Position numbers and translations under genes: made by a program. 64,000 nt of DNA. Origin: Bursaphelenchus xylophilus (lineage: Eukaryota > Nematoda > Chromadorea > Rhabditida > Aphelenchoididae). The notes beneath the pieces were generated by a model that saw only the letters and a list, made by a program, of their open reading frames with translations, made no database searches and was not told the DNA's origin. Shown here piece by piece: positions 46,021 to 59,400 of the stretch. Where the stretch lies: NCBI GenBank assembly GCA_904066235.2, contig CAJFCV020000006.1, positions 7,068,001-7,132,000 of the forward strand, in the 5' to 3' direction. Within the stretch, counting starts at the first letter, position 1. The number at the start of each line of letters is the position of its first letter.

Positions 46021-48792
46021 ATGGCTGAGCAACATTGGAACAATTGGAATGGCACCCGTTCTGGTAGGTCATAGGCGAATTGCGGGAGATAGATATTGTT
46101 TTAGAACATGCGGTCAGCAACCCGATTATGGTGCAAGGTGGTGGTCCTCAAGGGTCTCATCTAATGTCTCCCCGGTCAGTAGGCGAACAGTCGGTAGTAT
46201 ACCATCAAATGGTTGAGAATGTACTCAGCTCATCTCCAGGGAGTATAAACAACAGAGATATGAAATTTGTAAGTTACTTTTTATATTATTTGTTTAAATT
46301 TTAGTTCCGTGGACATAAGCCATCCGAAAAAACGACAACAAAGCCAATAAAGGTCAATAATAACGATAATTCAAGGTAATTGCGTTCCCGCAAGATAATA
46401 GTTGTGTTTAGTGAGCAGGCGACTCCAGTAGAAGGATCTCCAGTGGAAGATGGAATTCTGGAAGATCGGGCTCAGAAATCGGGCCCTGTTCCAATTCCGT
46501 TTACTGGTGGGGAAGTTCAAACACTTCCTGGGGCAACTCCTGAATTCAACCAAGTAAGTGTAAGAACGAACATAAATTTTTAAAAGTGGCTATAGGTATT
46601 TTTACCTAATTTTAATTTTAGTTTCCGTTGATGTATGCCGGGCAAAACCCAGTTCAATATATTGCTGGAAACGGAGCTCCTTTTGGTACCCCTCCGTCAA
46701 ACTATGGTTATGGCTCATGGAGTGCAGTTTATCCTCCACAAAATGGAGGTAATTCAACATTTGGTGTCTTTACTTCTTTTTAGGTATACCTAGAGGAACA
46801 CCACCAACTTCTCAGCTGTTTTCTTCATCTCCGCCAATGCCTCCTAGTATGTACCCTGTTGGGTATCAGCCGGCGCCCCCAAGGGGAATTCAGGGGATAT
46901 CCAATGCGATGTCTCAGATCAGCATTGGGACAACAGCTGGCAGGCCACGTCGAGACTCGTTCACAACTTCTCAATCTAGGCAGTTTCCACATCAAGTTCC
47001 CCAAAGTGGATATTACATGGTTGCAACAGCCGCCGGCTCACCTCCCGTGTCGATGGGATCATCACCTAACCATGTTATATGTAAGCTGACTGTGGATGAG
47101 ATATTTTGCTTCAGGGATTGCTTTTAAATTAATTGTTTATAGATAATGGAATGTATCCTAATGCTTCGATGAACGGGTCCGCGGTCCATGGACCCCCAAA
47201 TGTTGTATATCCCCACATACCTCCGCCTCAGAATCGTCAAGTGTTTAATGGGCCCCCAGGCGCGGCTCAGCCCATGCCTTACCCGAACAATGCTCAAGGG
47301 GCCCCTCCGCGGCGAAATGGGAATATGCCACCGGCAAGTATTAATCGTCCACAACATGTCCACGTGATTGCTGAGGCCGACAAACCTGTTGTTACACATT
47401 CTCAAATGTTAGAAGAGTTCAGAAACAGTCGCCTTCCACATCTTCAGTTGAGTGATTTGGGGTCTCATGTAGTCGAGTTTGCTCAAGATCAACATGGATC
47501 AAGATTTATTCAACAGAAGCTGGAAAGGGCCAGTTTGAGGGAAAAGCAGATCATCTTCGACGAAGTGATAGCGAATGCCAGTATTCTGATGACTGATGTT
47601 TTTGGAAATTATGTCATCCAAAAATTCTTTGAACACGGTACTCAAGAACAGAAAACCCAATTGACTGAAGCAATCAAGGGTAATGTCATGTCTCTGGCAC
47701 TTCAGATGTATGGATGCCGGGTGATCCAAAAAGCACTTGAATCGATCGAGTCGGATCAGCAACTGTTATTGCTCAAGGAAATGGAGGGACAAGTCAGTAT
47801 ACTACTTACTTCAATTTATTTTTATTTTTAGGTATTAAAATGTGTAAAAGATCAAAATGGAAATCATGTAGTGCAAAAGGTCATTGAGAAAGTTGAGCCG
47901 GCAAGATTACAATTCATAATTGATGCCTTTACCAATTCTGGACCTGGAACGGTAAGCTTTCATTCTCAAATGTTTTTTAAATACGTTTTTATTGGTTTAG
48001 ATAAAGATGCTTTCGACCCATCCTTACGGGTGTCGTGTTATCCAAAGAGTTTTGGAACACTGCACAGAAGAACAGAAACGTCCAGTTCTGGAACAATTGC
48101 ATAAAAATATCAACGAGCTTATTATCGACCAATATGGAAACTATGTAGTTCAACATGTAATTGAACACGGATCAGATGCGGATCGGGACAGAATAGTGGG
48201 CCAAATAAAGGGAGATGTCTTGAAGTTCGCCAAGCACAAGTTCTCCTCCAATGTTATCGAAAAGTGTCTCTTTTGTGGAAATAATAATCACAAAACGGCT
48301 TTGATCACGGAAGTTTGTGGAGAGTAAGCATCAGTATTTTTATGTCAGATTTGTGTGGATGCGAAATATTGTTTTGTTTTAGTGGAAGTGTTCCTACGCC
48401 ATTATTGGATATGATGAAGGATCAGTTTGCGAATTATGTAGTTCAAAAGATGCTGGATGTCGCCGACAGTTCCAACCGGAAGAAGATTATGCTCGCTATC
48501 AAGCCACACATACCCACATTGAGAAAATACAGCTATGGGAAACACATTATCAGTAAGTAGCGGGACGGTAGAAACTTATCCTGGTTCGTAGATCAGATTT
48601 CTTTGACCATATGGGAGTCTGAAATGAGAGTAAACTAGATTCGGAATGTAACACTTGCATTAAAATGCTTGTTTAGCAAAATTGGAAAAGTATTTCCAAA
48701 AACAGAACGGAGTCAGCCCATTCGTGCAGCCCGTGGATTATGTGCCGAACAACGATTTCGTCCAGTCGAATCAGCCCCCCGTCCTCTACTAG
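46021..48792 (+). CDS. puf: Pumilio/FBF (PUF) family RNA-binding protein
   Basis: PUF proteins bind 3' UTRs and repress mRNAs. Start [14 protein letters not shown] at 46021. A long low-complexity N-terminus rich in Pro, Gly, Ser and Asn leads into eight Pumilio repeats from about [20 protein letters not shown]. The RNA-contacting helix residues read in order SRFIQQ, NYVIQK, CRVIQK, NHVVQK, CRVIQR, NYVVQH, SNVIEK, NYVVQK. This is the canonical set of eight, so binding should be close to the UGUANAUA-type core (inference). The last short exon ends [20 protein letters not shown] at 48792. The closest groups are Pumilio-like, puf-8/-9 type. Nine or ten exons. Confidence 0.92.
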
Positions 48793-49158
48793 AAACAACT
48801 TTATTTGAACGGCGATCCCTTTTTTGGTTTCTGTTTGGAAGGGACTCGATTTTTAATTAGTAATGGTTACTGTACACCCATGCCAATTAATTGTAAATAA
48901 TTTCGTATATCGTTTTTTGTCACACATTCTCCATTGGTTCGACTTTAGAATCGGCTCTGGAATTTTGTAATGCACTGTCATTTTTGCACCAGCTTTGATT
49001 GTTTTACTTCTTATGCAAAGTTTGTACCTTATTGTTGTTGTGTAAAGTTTTCGTTGTGTTTAATAAATATTTTTTATTATCCGTCTTAATTTTATGAGAG
49101 GTTATTAAAACCAAGGTATTTTAATTTGAAAGCGTGTTAAGATTTACGCAAATTAAAG
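48793..49158. other. PUF 3' UTR and PTGES2 promoter
   Basis: AATAAA at 49062-49067 is a likely PUF poly(A) signal. No other feature is seen. Confidence 0.45.
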
Positions 49159-50570
<1,412 letters not shown>

Positions 50571-50811
50571 CTGGAAGTAACATATTTTATAGGTTGTTGA
50601 GATTTATTTTAGGATAAATTCAATTTACAATTAGTCAAATTGGGTGTTGAATGAAAAAAGATTTTCCGATTTATTTACTAAACCTGTATAGTTCATGAGC
50701 GATTGTCTCGGTCCAAAGGCAATAACTCTTACTAGGGAAGTGTACATACGAACCCTCAACAAATGATAAGTGACATAAGTCATTGAAGAGCCCTTGAAAA
50801 AGGGTGCCTGA

Positions 50812-51464
50812 CTGAATATGAGGGACTAAATATGAAGGACTGAATATGAAAAGGACTGAATATGAACTGACTGAATATGAGGGACTAAATATGAAGGACT
50901 GAATATGAAAAGGACTGAATATGAACTGACTGAATATGAACTGTGGTGCTGACTGAATATGAAATTTAGCAAATTTGGTCTATTTCAAGGACTACATAGT
51001 ACCAAGTGCTATAAATGTGTTTTTGGGTTGTACTAAGCACCAAACCAACACCATTACCGGCCAAATTTTCACCTCGTACTAAATAGTACCAAGTGCTAAA
51101 AAGGTGTTTTTGGGCTGTACTAAGCACCAAACCAACACCATTACCGGCCAAATTTTCACCTCGTACTAAATAGTACCAGGTAGTACTACTTAGCACCAAG
51201 TGTTAAAAATGTTTTTTTAAGCAGTACTAGGCACCAAAACAACACCATTAACGTCTAAAGGTGTTATGATTCGAAAAAATTTTAAAAGGAGTCCTTAATC
51301 GGAACCTAGGTAGTAACAGTAACAGAAACCCGGTTTTCATATTCAGTCAATTCATATTCGGTCCTTCATATTCAGTCAGCACCCCAGTTCATATTCAGTC
51401 AGTTCATATTCAGTCCTTCATATTCGGTCCTTCATATTCAGTCAGTTCATATTCAGTCTCCCTT
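50812..51464. repeat. GACTGAATATGA arrays in inverted orientation with 87-bp tandem core
   Basis: The left block (50812-50965) repeats GACTGAATATGA at short spacing, including a duplicated 59-bp unit. The right block (51338-51464) has the same unit inverted (TCATATTCAGTC). Between them about three tandem copies of an 87-bp unit contain TACTAAGCACCAAACCAACA; the third copy is diverged and longer. A single stray unit occurs in the SURF6 intron near 4240. Confidence 0.75.
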
Positions 51465-52020
51465 CGCTTGAAAAATGGTACAAGAAAGCATTTTCATTTT
51501 TTGCAGAATGCCTTTCCGCGACGACATACTGTAATTATATTATTTTTAGGTAATTTTGCCACAACAATCTTTCTTTCTCTTGGGCGGGAAAAAATCCTCG
51601 GAGCACGTTGCTTTAATAGTGCAGTGGTTGCTGAGCTGGCTGATAAGCCAAACCAAGCTAGGTTCGGCTCCCAGCCCGAGCAAAGCCATTTTTGCCTTAT
51701 GTCAGGAAAATACACAAACTTACATGTTTTTCAATCTTAAAAAAAGTGAAAAGTGTTTTTTCACGTTATGGGTATTTAAAACCAGTAAATATCATATGTA
51801 AAATGGTTTTACTGTCAAGCGCCAAACTTCATAACGATTTATAGACCAACTTAGTAGCAATAAGTACCATTTAGCGTTTTGAAATAACATTTATTTTGCC
51901 CCATAGCAGATATTGTAACTATTTATTTACTTAAGGGACAAATGAACCGTTTATAATTTTTTGTCCTAAAGCATTCTGCAAAAAATGAAAATGGTGTCTT
52001 GCTCTATTTTTCAAGGACTT
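51465..52020. mobile_element. MITE with 23-bp perfect terminal core and tRNA-like interior
   Basis: A perfect 23-bp inverted pair starts CATTTTCATTTTTTGCAG at 51489 and is mirrored at 51971-51993. The similarity extends outwards imperfectly (CTTGAAAAAT and its inverse). Inside, near 51617-51685, a pol III-like pair of boxes (GTGCAGTGGTTG and GGTTCGGCTCC) resembles a tRNA-derived repeat. No target duplication was resolved. Confidence 0.6.
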
Positions 52021-52423
52021 TCCAATGGTGTACTACACTTGCCATTTGGTGGGGGTTTCACATCTCAGAAATTATGCTGCAGAAGAACCTCTTGATTATC
52101 TTGTTTCTCAAGACCATTAAAGTATTTGTTGATTATGACAAAATGGTTATTTTTAAGAATGAAATACTGGTTTTAGTTGGATTGCTTTAAAAATGATTTG
52201 TTGGGTACAAGAGTTCCATCCTGGATATAATCAATTATGAAGGGTAATTGCGGAGAACAAGAAGAATACTTATTTGTAGGTCCATTTCTCGGAGACCCCC
52301 TTTTGAAATATCGGGGAGAGAAGGGGGCTTGGGACTCTGCCACTCTGCTTGACCCCCTCGCGGTCTCCTTTTCTGGGCATTTATTTATGTTTCAAGGTTT
52401 GAAAGTGTTATATTTAAAGGACG
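52021..52423. other. Region upstream of ATAT-like gene
   Basis: A 66-codon open frame at 52237-52437 overlaps the ATAT start but shows no family features; I do not call it. The promoter is expected here. Confidence 0.35.
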
Positions 52424-53350
52424 ATGCAAGTCGCTGACGAAATTCTGTTAACGCTGAAAGATTCCCCCATCCAGATCTTTGACCGTACTCGATTTAATTG
52501 GATTCTGCCACGGAAAAACCCCGGCTTCGAGCAACTTGTCAACCAGCTGGGTGTGTTAGCGGCAAAAGTAAATAGAAAATTGTTTTTATCCAGTGCTTTC
52601 AGAACAAGAACCTTAGGAAACCGTTAACTTCGATGACAAAATTTATTGATTCGAATGACGAAAATCAGAAAATTTTTATAAGTTGGGAAAACGGAGAGAA
52701 GTGAGTACTCGGTTTTACAATTTATTTTCCATTCCAGTGGAGTAATCGTGCATGGGTTTATAAAAACGTCGAAAAAGAAACTATATCTGAGGGATAAGAA
52801 CGGCTTGCCTTATATCGAGAACCCTGTGTGCTTCATGGACCATTTTTTTGTGAATGGAAACCAGGAAAAAGCCATTGAATTGATCGACTTTATCCTTCAA
52901 GTAAGTGGAAATCGTTTAATTAAATTATTTATTAATAGAAAGAGGAAACAACGATCACCGAGTGTGCCTTTGACAGTCCCTCAAAAGATCTCATAACAAT
53001 CTTAGAATCTCATTATGGATTAAGTTATCCAGTGCCACAATCTATTAACTTCTTGATTTACGATTCGTTCTTTGATGGCTTAAATTCTGTGGATCAATCT
53101 CAGAATGGCTTCTCCAGCAGGGCCGCCAGTTCTCGAGCATCTCCAACGCCTCTGAGTCATGTAAATTCAATTCTTAGTGTTCTTAAAGCCAGTTTACATA
53201 CATATTATGGATTATTTTTAGAGATCGACCGACCAAGTTTCGGATCTAATCCATTCCAATATCCGAGCCGATCCTATTAAACGAGCAGGACCAGATACAC
53301 CGCAAGGAAGGAAGTTTACTCGGGATTTCGGCCATCAATCAATCTGGTGA
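52424..53350 (+). CDS. Alpha-tubulin N-acetyltransferase-like protein (MEC-17/ATAT), degenerate cofactor loop
   Basis: ATATs acetylate Lys40 of alpha-tubulin inside microtubules. Start MQVADEILLTLKDSPIQIFD at 52424; five exons, about 250 residues; stop at 53350. Family positions recognised are the basic strand GVIVHGFIKTSKKKLYLRDK, VCFMDHFFV at the site of the (L)CILDFYIH strand with Asp kept, AFDSPSKDLITILESHYGLS matching the DRPS..LL.FL.KHY block, and VPQSINFLIYDSFFDG. The acetyl-CoA loop, normally QRxGxGxxL, reads NQEKAIELI: the glycines are gone and the loop is two residues shorter. DRPS is changed to DSPS. It may be catalytically dead or strongly diverged. The Ser-rich tail resembles other family tails. 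IFT172 starts 122 bp downstream. Confidence 0.75.
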
Positions 53351-53472
53351 TCTCACATTCACAGAGCTTATGGAATAAGGAAATGGTTGCCTGGTTACCG
53401 CAGAATATTTCCCGCACCTGTTTCTTTGTTTGTGTCTAAACGGTTTTATTTTCTGAAATAAAAATTGTCATC
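53351..53472 (+). promoter_or_regulatory. ATAT-IFT172 spacer
   Basis: A 122 bp gap with an AATAAA-type signal (GAAATAAAAATTG) ending about 15 bp before the IFT172 ATG. No TTTCAG sits at the ATG, but ACCGCAG lies further up. This is compatible with either tightly packed independent genes or an operon. Confidence 0.35.
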
Positions 53473-56400
53473 ATGAATCTGAAATTCTTGCAAACTCTGA
53501 TCGAACCTGAGGTAAGTGATAGCAATTTGATGATAATGGTTAAAGAATTCGATCTCCCGAATCCCCAGCATCGCATATTCCCCCAACGATCGGAAATTGG
53601 CCATAGCCACTAATGATCGGGTTATTCATCTTTTTGATGACAAAGGGAACAGAAAGGATAAGATCAACACAAAACCCATCGAATCCCAGGTAAATATGTC
53701 TCTAGGTACTCTAAATACAATTTATTCAGTACGGAAAACAAAGCTACAAGATACAAAGTGTTTGTTTTTCCCCAGATTCCACAAAATTGGCAGTCGCGCA
53801 AACCGATACAATTGTTTTTGTGTATCGTTTGGGAGAATCTTGGTAAGGCCAAAAATTTTTAAACGCGTTTCACCACACTTTGAAGCTTTGCCTGGCAGCG
53901 GTGCCTCATAATCCAGTGGAACTTAATAACCATAAGGAATTTAACAATCGCTTTCTTTGTTTTGTCCCAAGTTACCGTATGTATGGCGGATTAGAGTAAC
54001 TTTCTCTCAAAAAAGTTTAACTAACAGGGGAAGTATCCCAAGTGCGACGCTCAGATTTTGATGAAACTTGTCACAAATTTAGAATAATTTTTTCTAAAAT
54101 ATATGCGAGAATCCTAGCTCGCGCTTTGCCGAAAACACCGAGATTTTTAGGTCGAAAGTCGACGAAAATTTGAGACTTTTTGTCGAATTTCGGCACCAAA
54201 AGTTGGATCCCTATTTCTACCGTAAAGTTTGATGTTTCCACAAAAAATTAATTTTTTCCGCACGGAACTAGCAAAGTTATGGCCAAAAAGTGTTTCGCTC
54301 TCTGACCGCTTTCCGCGTTTAGCGTACTCTCTCGGCCGTAAAGACCGTGCTTCGCCTTCGAAGCGCGAGCTAAAACTTTCAGGAATTGATATTTAATCTA
54401 CGCCCGAAGCGTATGCAAAATCTAAAGAAAATCTGAACGTCGCACTTGGGGTACTTCCCTTGTAAACAAAAAAAAAACAATGCGATTTTGAGAATGAATC
54501 AAGTTACGTGAAATTTGGTATGAGAACTTTATGAGACACTCTGACAACATAACCAGAAAATCATTTCACTTTCTTGGCAAAAGGCCAAATCTACTCGGGG
54601 AACTTTCGAAGGAAACCGAATTTTTTCGGCGACGTCGCCGGATGCACCGCGGCCGCGGCGGGTTCTCGCAGAAAAGTGCAAGTCGCTAGTGCAAAGAGGG
54701 GTACGCAGTGAAGAAAACGTTCTCTTTAATCGCTCTATTTTCTACAATAGGGACGAGAAGAAAGTAATCTGTAACAAATTCGTTCAAAGTTCTGCGGCCA
54801 ATGTGTTGGCCTGGCCTGAAGAGAGTAAACTTATAGTCGGATTGGCCAATGGAAGGATCAGAAATGCTTCTGTGGGATCCAACAAATGCTCCACTCTGTA
54901 CAAAACTGATGTTTTTACTATTTCCCTCTCCGTACAGTAAGTCTACTTTAAATTTCAAAGTTTTATTTTTAGTCCAAACAAAAAATCGTTTGTTTCTGGC
55001 CATTTGGATGGTTCGATTATACTGTTTTCATTCGAGAGTAAGGTCCAGGTGAGAGAAGTTTGAAATTAAAACTTTTCCAGACTAAAATAGTAGTCCATTC
55101 CACAGCACCCTACTGTTTATTGCGATCAAATTTTGGGATTCTTGCCGCTGGCAGTGACCGAAGAATTGTGTCGTATTCTGATCAAGGAAGAATGATCCAA
55201 CAGTATGATTATAACAAAGACAATGATGAAAAAGAATTTACAACAGCTGTCATAGACCCTTCTGGTCTTAACGCGGTGTTTGGATCGTTCAACAAGTATG
55301 CTTATCCCAGTAATGACAATAATATTGTAGATTACGGTTGATGTCTTGGAATCCGAAAAGAGGGGCTTGGGATGAGGGATCCGTTTTGGTGGTCCAGAAT
55401 ATGTATTCTGTCTCCGCATTGGCTTGGAGACCTGATGGATCATCAGTCATCTGTGTAATCAAAATTATTCGAACCCCTGTTATAGCCATACTACTTTAGG
55501 GGACAATGATGGGTGGTGCAATTTCGGTTGATTGTTGTCTCCGAAGAGCTCTCCTGAAGAATCGATTCGTCACCACATATGTCTCCCCGTCTCAAGTCGT
55601 TGTGAAAGATGTGGAGTCAGAACGACAGTGCTCCTTACGATCACTCAAAGGCCTCAATATTAACGATATTAGGGTAGTCGGAAGGGCCAATAGACATGTT
55701 GTGGCCTACACCCCCAGCACTTTGGTTCTGGCTGATATGGAGACAGGTCTTTTCTCAGAAGTCACCTGGAATTCTGGAGGGAACGAAAAGTTTTATGTGG
55801 ACAATGAGAACGTCTGCATGATTGTAAATGCGGGGGAAATCAGTATTGTTGAGTATGGAAAACACGATATTATTGGATGGATTCGAACGGAACGCATCTC
55901 TCCTCATCTGATCAGTGTTCGAATAGGTGAGAGCTCGAGGAAGACAAAAACACAACATCGCCGGGTTGCCTACATGCTAGATATCCACACAATAAACATC
56001 ATGAACCTGGACAATAGCCAGATTGTGTCTCAGATTAATCACGGATCGACTGTGGATTGGCTGGAACTAAATGATTCCGGAGAAAAATTACTTTTCCGTG
56101 ATATCAGATCTACTCTTTTATTGCATGACATCGAAACCGAGCAGACATTTACTATGGCTAACTTCTGTTCTTATGTCCAATGGGTCCCTGAGAGTGATGT
56201 GGTTGTTGCTCAATGCACCGATCAGTTGTGCGTTTGGTATAACACCGATAATGTGGAGCAAATCGTCCAGATCCCGATACTCGGTGATGTGGACGATGTG
56301 CTGCGAGATAAGGAGAGAACTGAAGTCATTGTGATTGTAAGTCAAGCAGAGTAATTCGCAAATAAAATTAAGGAGAACAACGCCAAAGTGGCCTACGAAT

Positions 56401-59400
56401 TGGATAATACGTTGATTGAATTTGCTACGGCTATCGATAATCGAGATCTAAACCGGGCCTTGGAGTATCTGGAGAGCAGTGAGAGAGACAGGACTGACAT
56501 CTCCTCTATGTGGAGACAGATGGCCTCTGTGGCGTTGGAAGAAGGGAATCTCCTGATCGCTCAACGATGTTATGCCGGTTTAAATGACATATCAAGAGTC
56601 AGGTAAGACACAGGAAAAATTGAAGGAAATATATAGATTCATTGAGGACACCATGGATATGATGGCAGATAATAAGGACAGTTATAAGGTAAAAGCAAGA
56701 ATGGCATTATTGCGGAGAGATCTCAAGGAAAGCGAAAACATCTACTTGTCTAATGTGAGTCTGAAAGTCATATAAGACGCGCGCATTATGCACCACGAAC
56801 TCGCCAAAAAAATCGTCTTATTTTCTTGTCTAGCATAAATATTATATAGTATGTATGTAAGAAGCGAAGACAAGAACAGAGCGAAATAGCAAAATTTTTA
56901 ATAACCGGAAGGTTACGAATTGCGCAACATTACATCAAATTGCGCAACTAATCAGGAAAGAATTTTTATACGGCCCGTTCGCAGGAGTAATAGAACGCAG
57001 ACATGTTTAGAATGCAACCGAAGAAGCCTTGGAGATGTATCAGAAACTCCATCGATGGTCGGCATCATTAGACCTGGCCAGGGCAACGGTATTTTCGATT
57101 ATCTCAATTAACTCTCAATTCAGAATTATCCGGATCAAGAGGGATTAAAGATGAAATATCAGAGATATCTCCATGAGACTGGTCAATCGGAAAGAGCGGC
57201 CGAATTGAAGGCCGAAGAAGGCAAACTGGTGGAGGCTGTGGATCTATTCTTACAATCAAATCGACCCGTCATGGCCGCATCACTACTTTCCGAACACAGG
57301 ACTTTAGCCGAGGATGACATTTTATGCAATAAAGTGGCCGAATCTCTTCACAAAAACAAAGTTTATGCCAGAGCCGGTGAAGTTTACGAGCTTAATGGAC
57401 AATATGAGAAGGCGCTTGAGGACTATGAAATGGCACAAGCGTTTAACAAAGCCATTAACGTGCGTAACATAACTTGGTGGAGATAACCCCTCGTCTTAAA
57501 AATTAATATTGTTTAGATCGCCCGAACTCGATTTCCAGATAAAGTAACGGAGCTGGAAGAGAAGTGGGGAGATTCTTTGTGTAACAACGGCGATTATACC
57601 TCTGCCATCAGTCATTACTTAGGTAAAATCTTTGCATAACCTTCATTCCTTCTAAGAGAGTGGAGCCAATGAAAAGGCCGCTGATGCAGCGATCAAAGGG
57701 AAAGAATGGGACAAAGCCATTGAAGTTGTTGAAGCATTGGACAAGGAGAACAACAAACAATATTACGAGAAATTGGCTCGTCATTTTGAAGCGAATGGAC
57801 AGTTCGATGTAATTTTACATTCACCATTTTAATACCAAGGATCTTACAAAAACGTATCACTGTAATTTCAGAAGGCCGAAAGATTTTACTTGGATGCGGA
57901 TATGATGAGAGAGGCCGTTGAGATGTACAACAAAGCCGGCAGATGGTCCGACGCTTACAAATTAGCCTTGGAAATGCTTGGCCAAGAACAAACCCAAGAA
58001 CTATACTTCGAAAAAGCTCAAGAATTGGAGGAGCAGGGCCAATACAACACTGCAGAAGAATTGTATGTGACTGTGGGAGAGCCAAACAACGCAATTGCAA
58101 TGTATAAAAGGCTAAATCGATTGGAAGACATGATGAGATTAGTCGAGAGATTCCATTCAGAACATGTAGACGAAACTCATATAAGACTAGCCCAGGATTT
58201 GGCCAAACACGGAGAATTAAAAAGCGCAGAAGAACAGTATTTATTGGCCGATGATTGGAAGTCTGTAGTGGCCATGTACAAAGATGAGGGGAAGTGGGCT
58301 GACGCTTATCGAGTGGCACAAAGTCATGGGGGAGATCTTGCACACAAACAAGTCTGTATTGCCTGGCCGTTCATTTGATCCGTCTTTAGGTTTCCTATTT
58401 ATGGGCTAAAAGTCTTGGTGGAGAGGCAGCCATTAAATTGTTACAACGTCATGGGGCACTGGAAGATGCAATCGACATTGGAGTAAATAAAGGGTAAGAT
58501 TGCAAACCGAAATCATTCACTCTTTCCAGAGACTTCGACTTCGTCTTTGAATTGTGCCGACTGGGATGCCAACATCGATTACAAGAAGTACAAGTAAAAC
58601 ACGCTGAACATCTTGAGGATGAAGGGGATCTTCGGAGAGCAGAAACCTTCTATTTGCAAGCCGGAAAAATCAGAGAAGCAGTACTCATGTATATCCACAG
58701 CCAAGAATGGATCGAAGCGGAAAGATTGGCTAGGTACTGTGATAAGTCATCAAATAATAATTGTCATCGTAATTTAGACAATACGCACCTGAGATGGCGG
58801 ATGAAGTCTACATTAACCATGCCCGAGCAGCACTCGAAGAAAAAGACACTGCAAACGCAGAAAGCTATCTTCTGAGGGCAAACCGTGCAGATATCATTTT
58901 GAAATACTACAGAGAAATGGAAATGTGGCCCGATGCCATCAGAATTGCCAAAGAATACGTTCCAGAATACCTGACAGAAGTCGAAAACGAATATGAAAAC
59001 GTGCAGTTACGCGCTGGTGAACGAGGCGCTCAATCTTTCCTGGTCAGAGCAAAAGATTTCGAACTAGATGGAGAATATGAGAAGGCTGTCGAAAATTATT
59101 TAAAAGTGGACACAACGCTCACAAATGACACAAATTTAATAACGCAGGCACTTCGGAAAGCCGGCGAGCTAGTGTCTAAATTTTTTGGATCAGATCAAAA
59201 GATTGAGATTGGATCCAGAGTGGGAAACCGATTGACTGAACTAAATGAAAACTTGGCAGCCAGCGAAGTTTATCTGGCTGTGAATATGAATAAAGAAGCA
59301 ATCCATTCTCTGATGATGGCCAATGAATGGTCAAAGGCACAAAAGGTGACATAGTTTTATAGTAGAGGACTTCTCTTTTGTTTAGATAGCCGAAGAATTA

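Noticed and set aside
52237..52437. 66-codon ORF before the ATAT-like gene
   Set aside because: It overlaps the ATAT start in another frame and has no splice or family support.
57693..58343. 216-codon minus-strand ORF
   Set aside because: It lies opposite IFT172 TPR exons and has no recognisable features.
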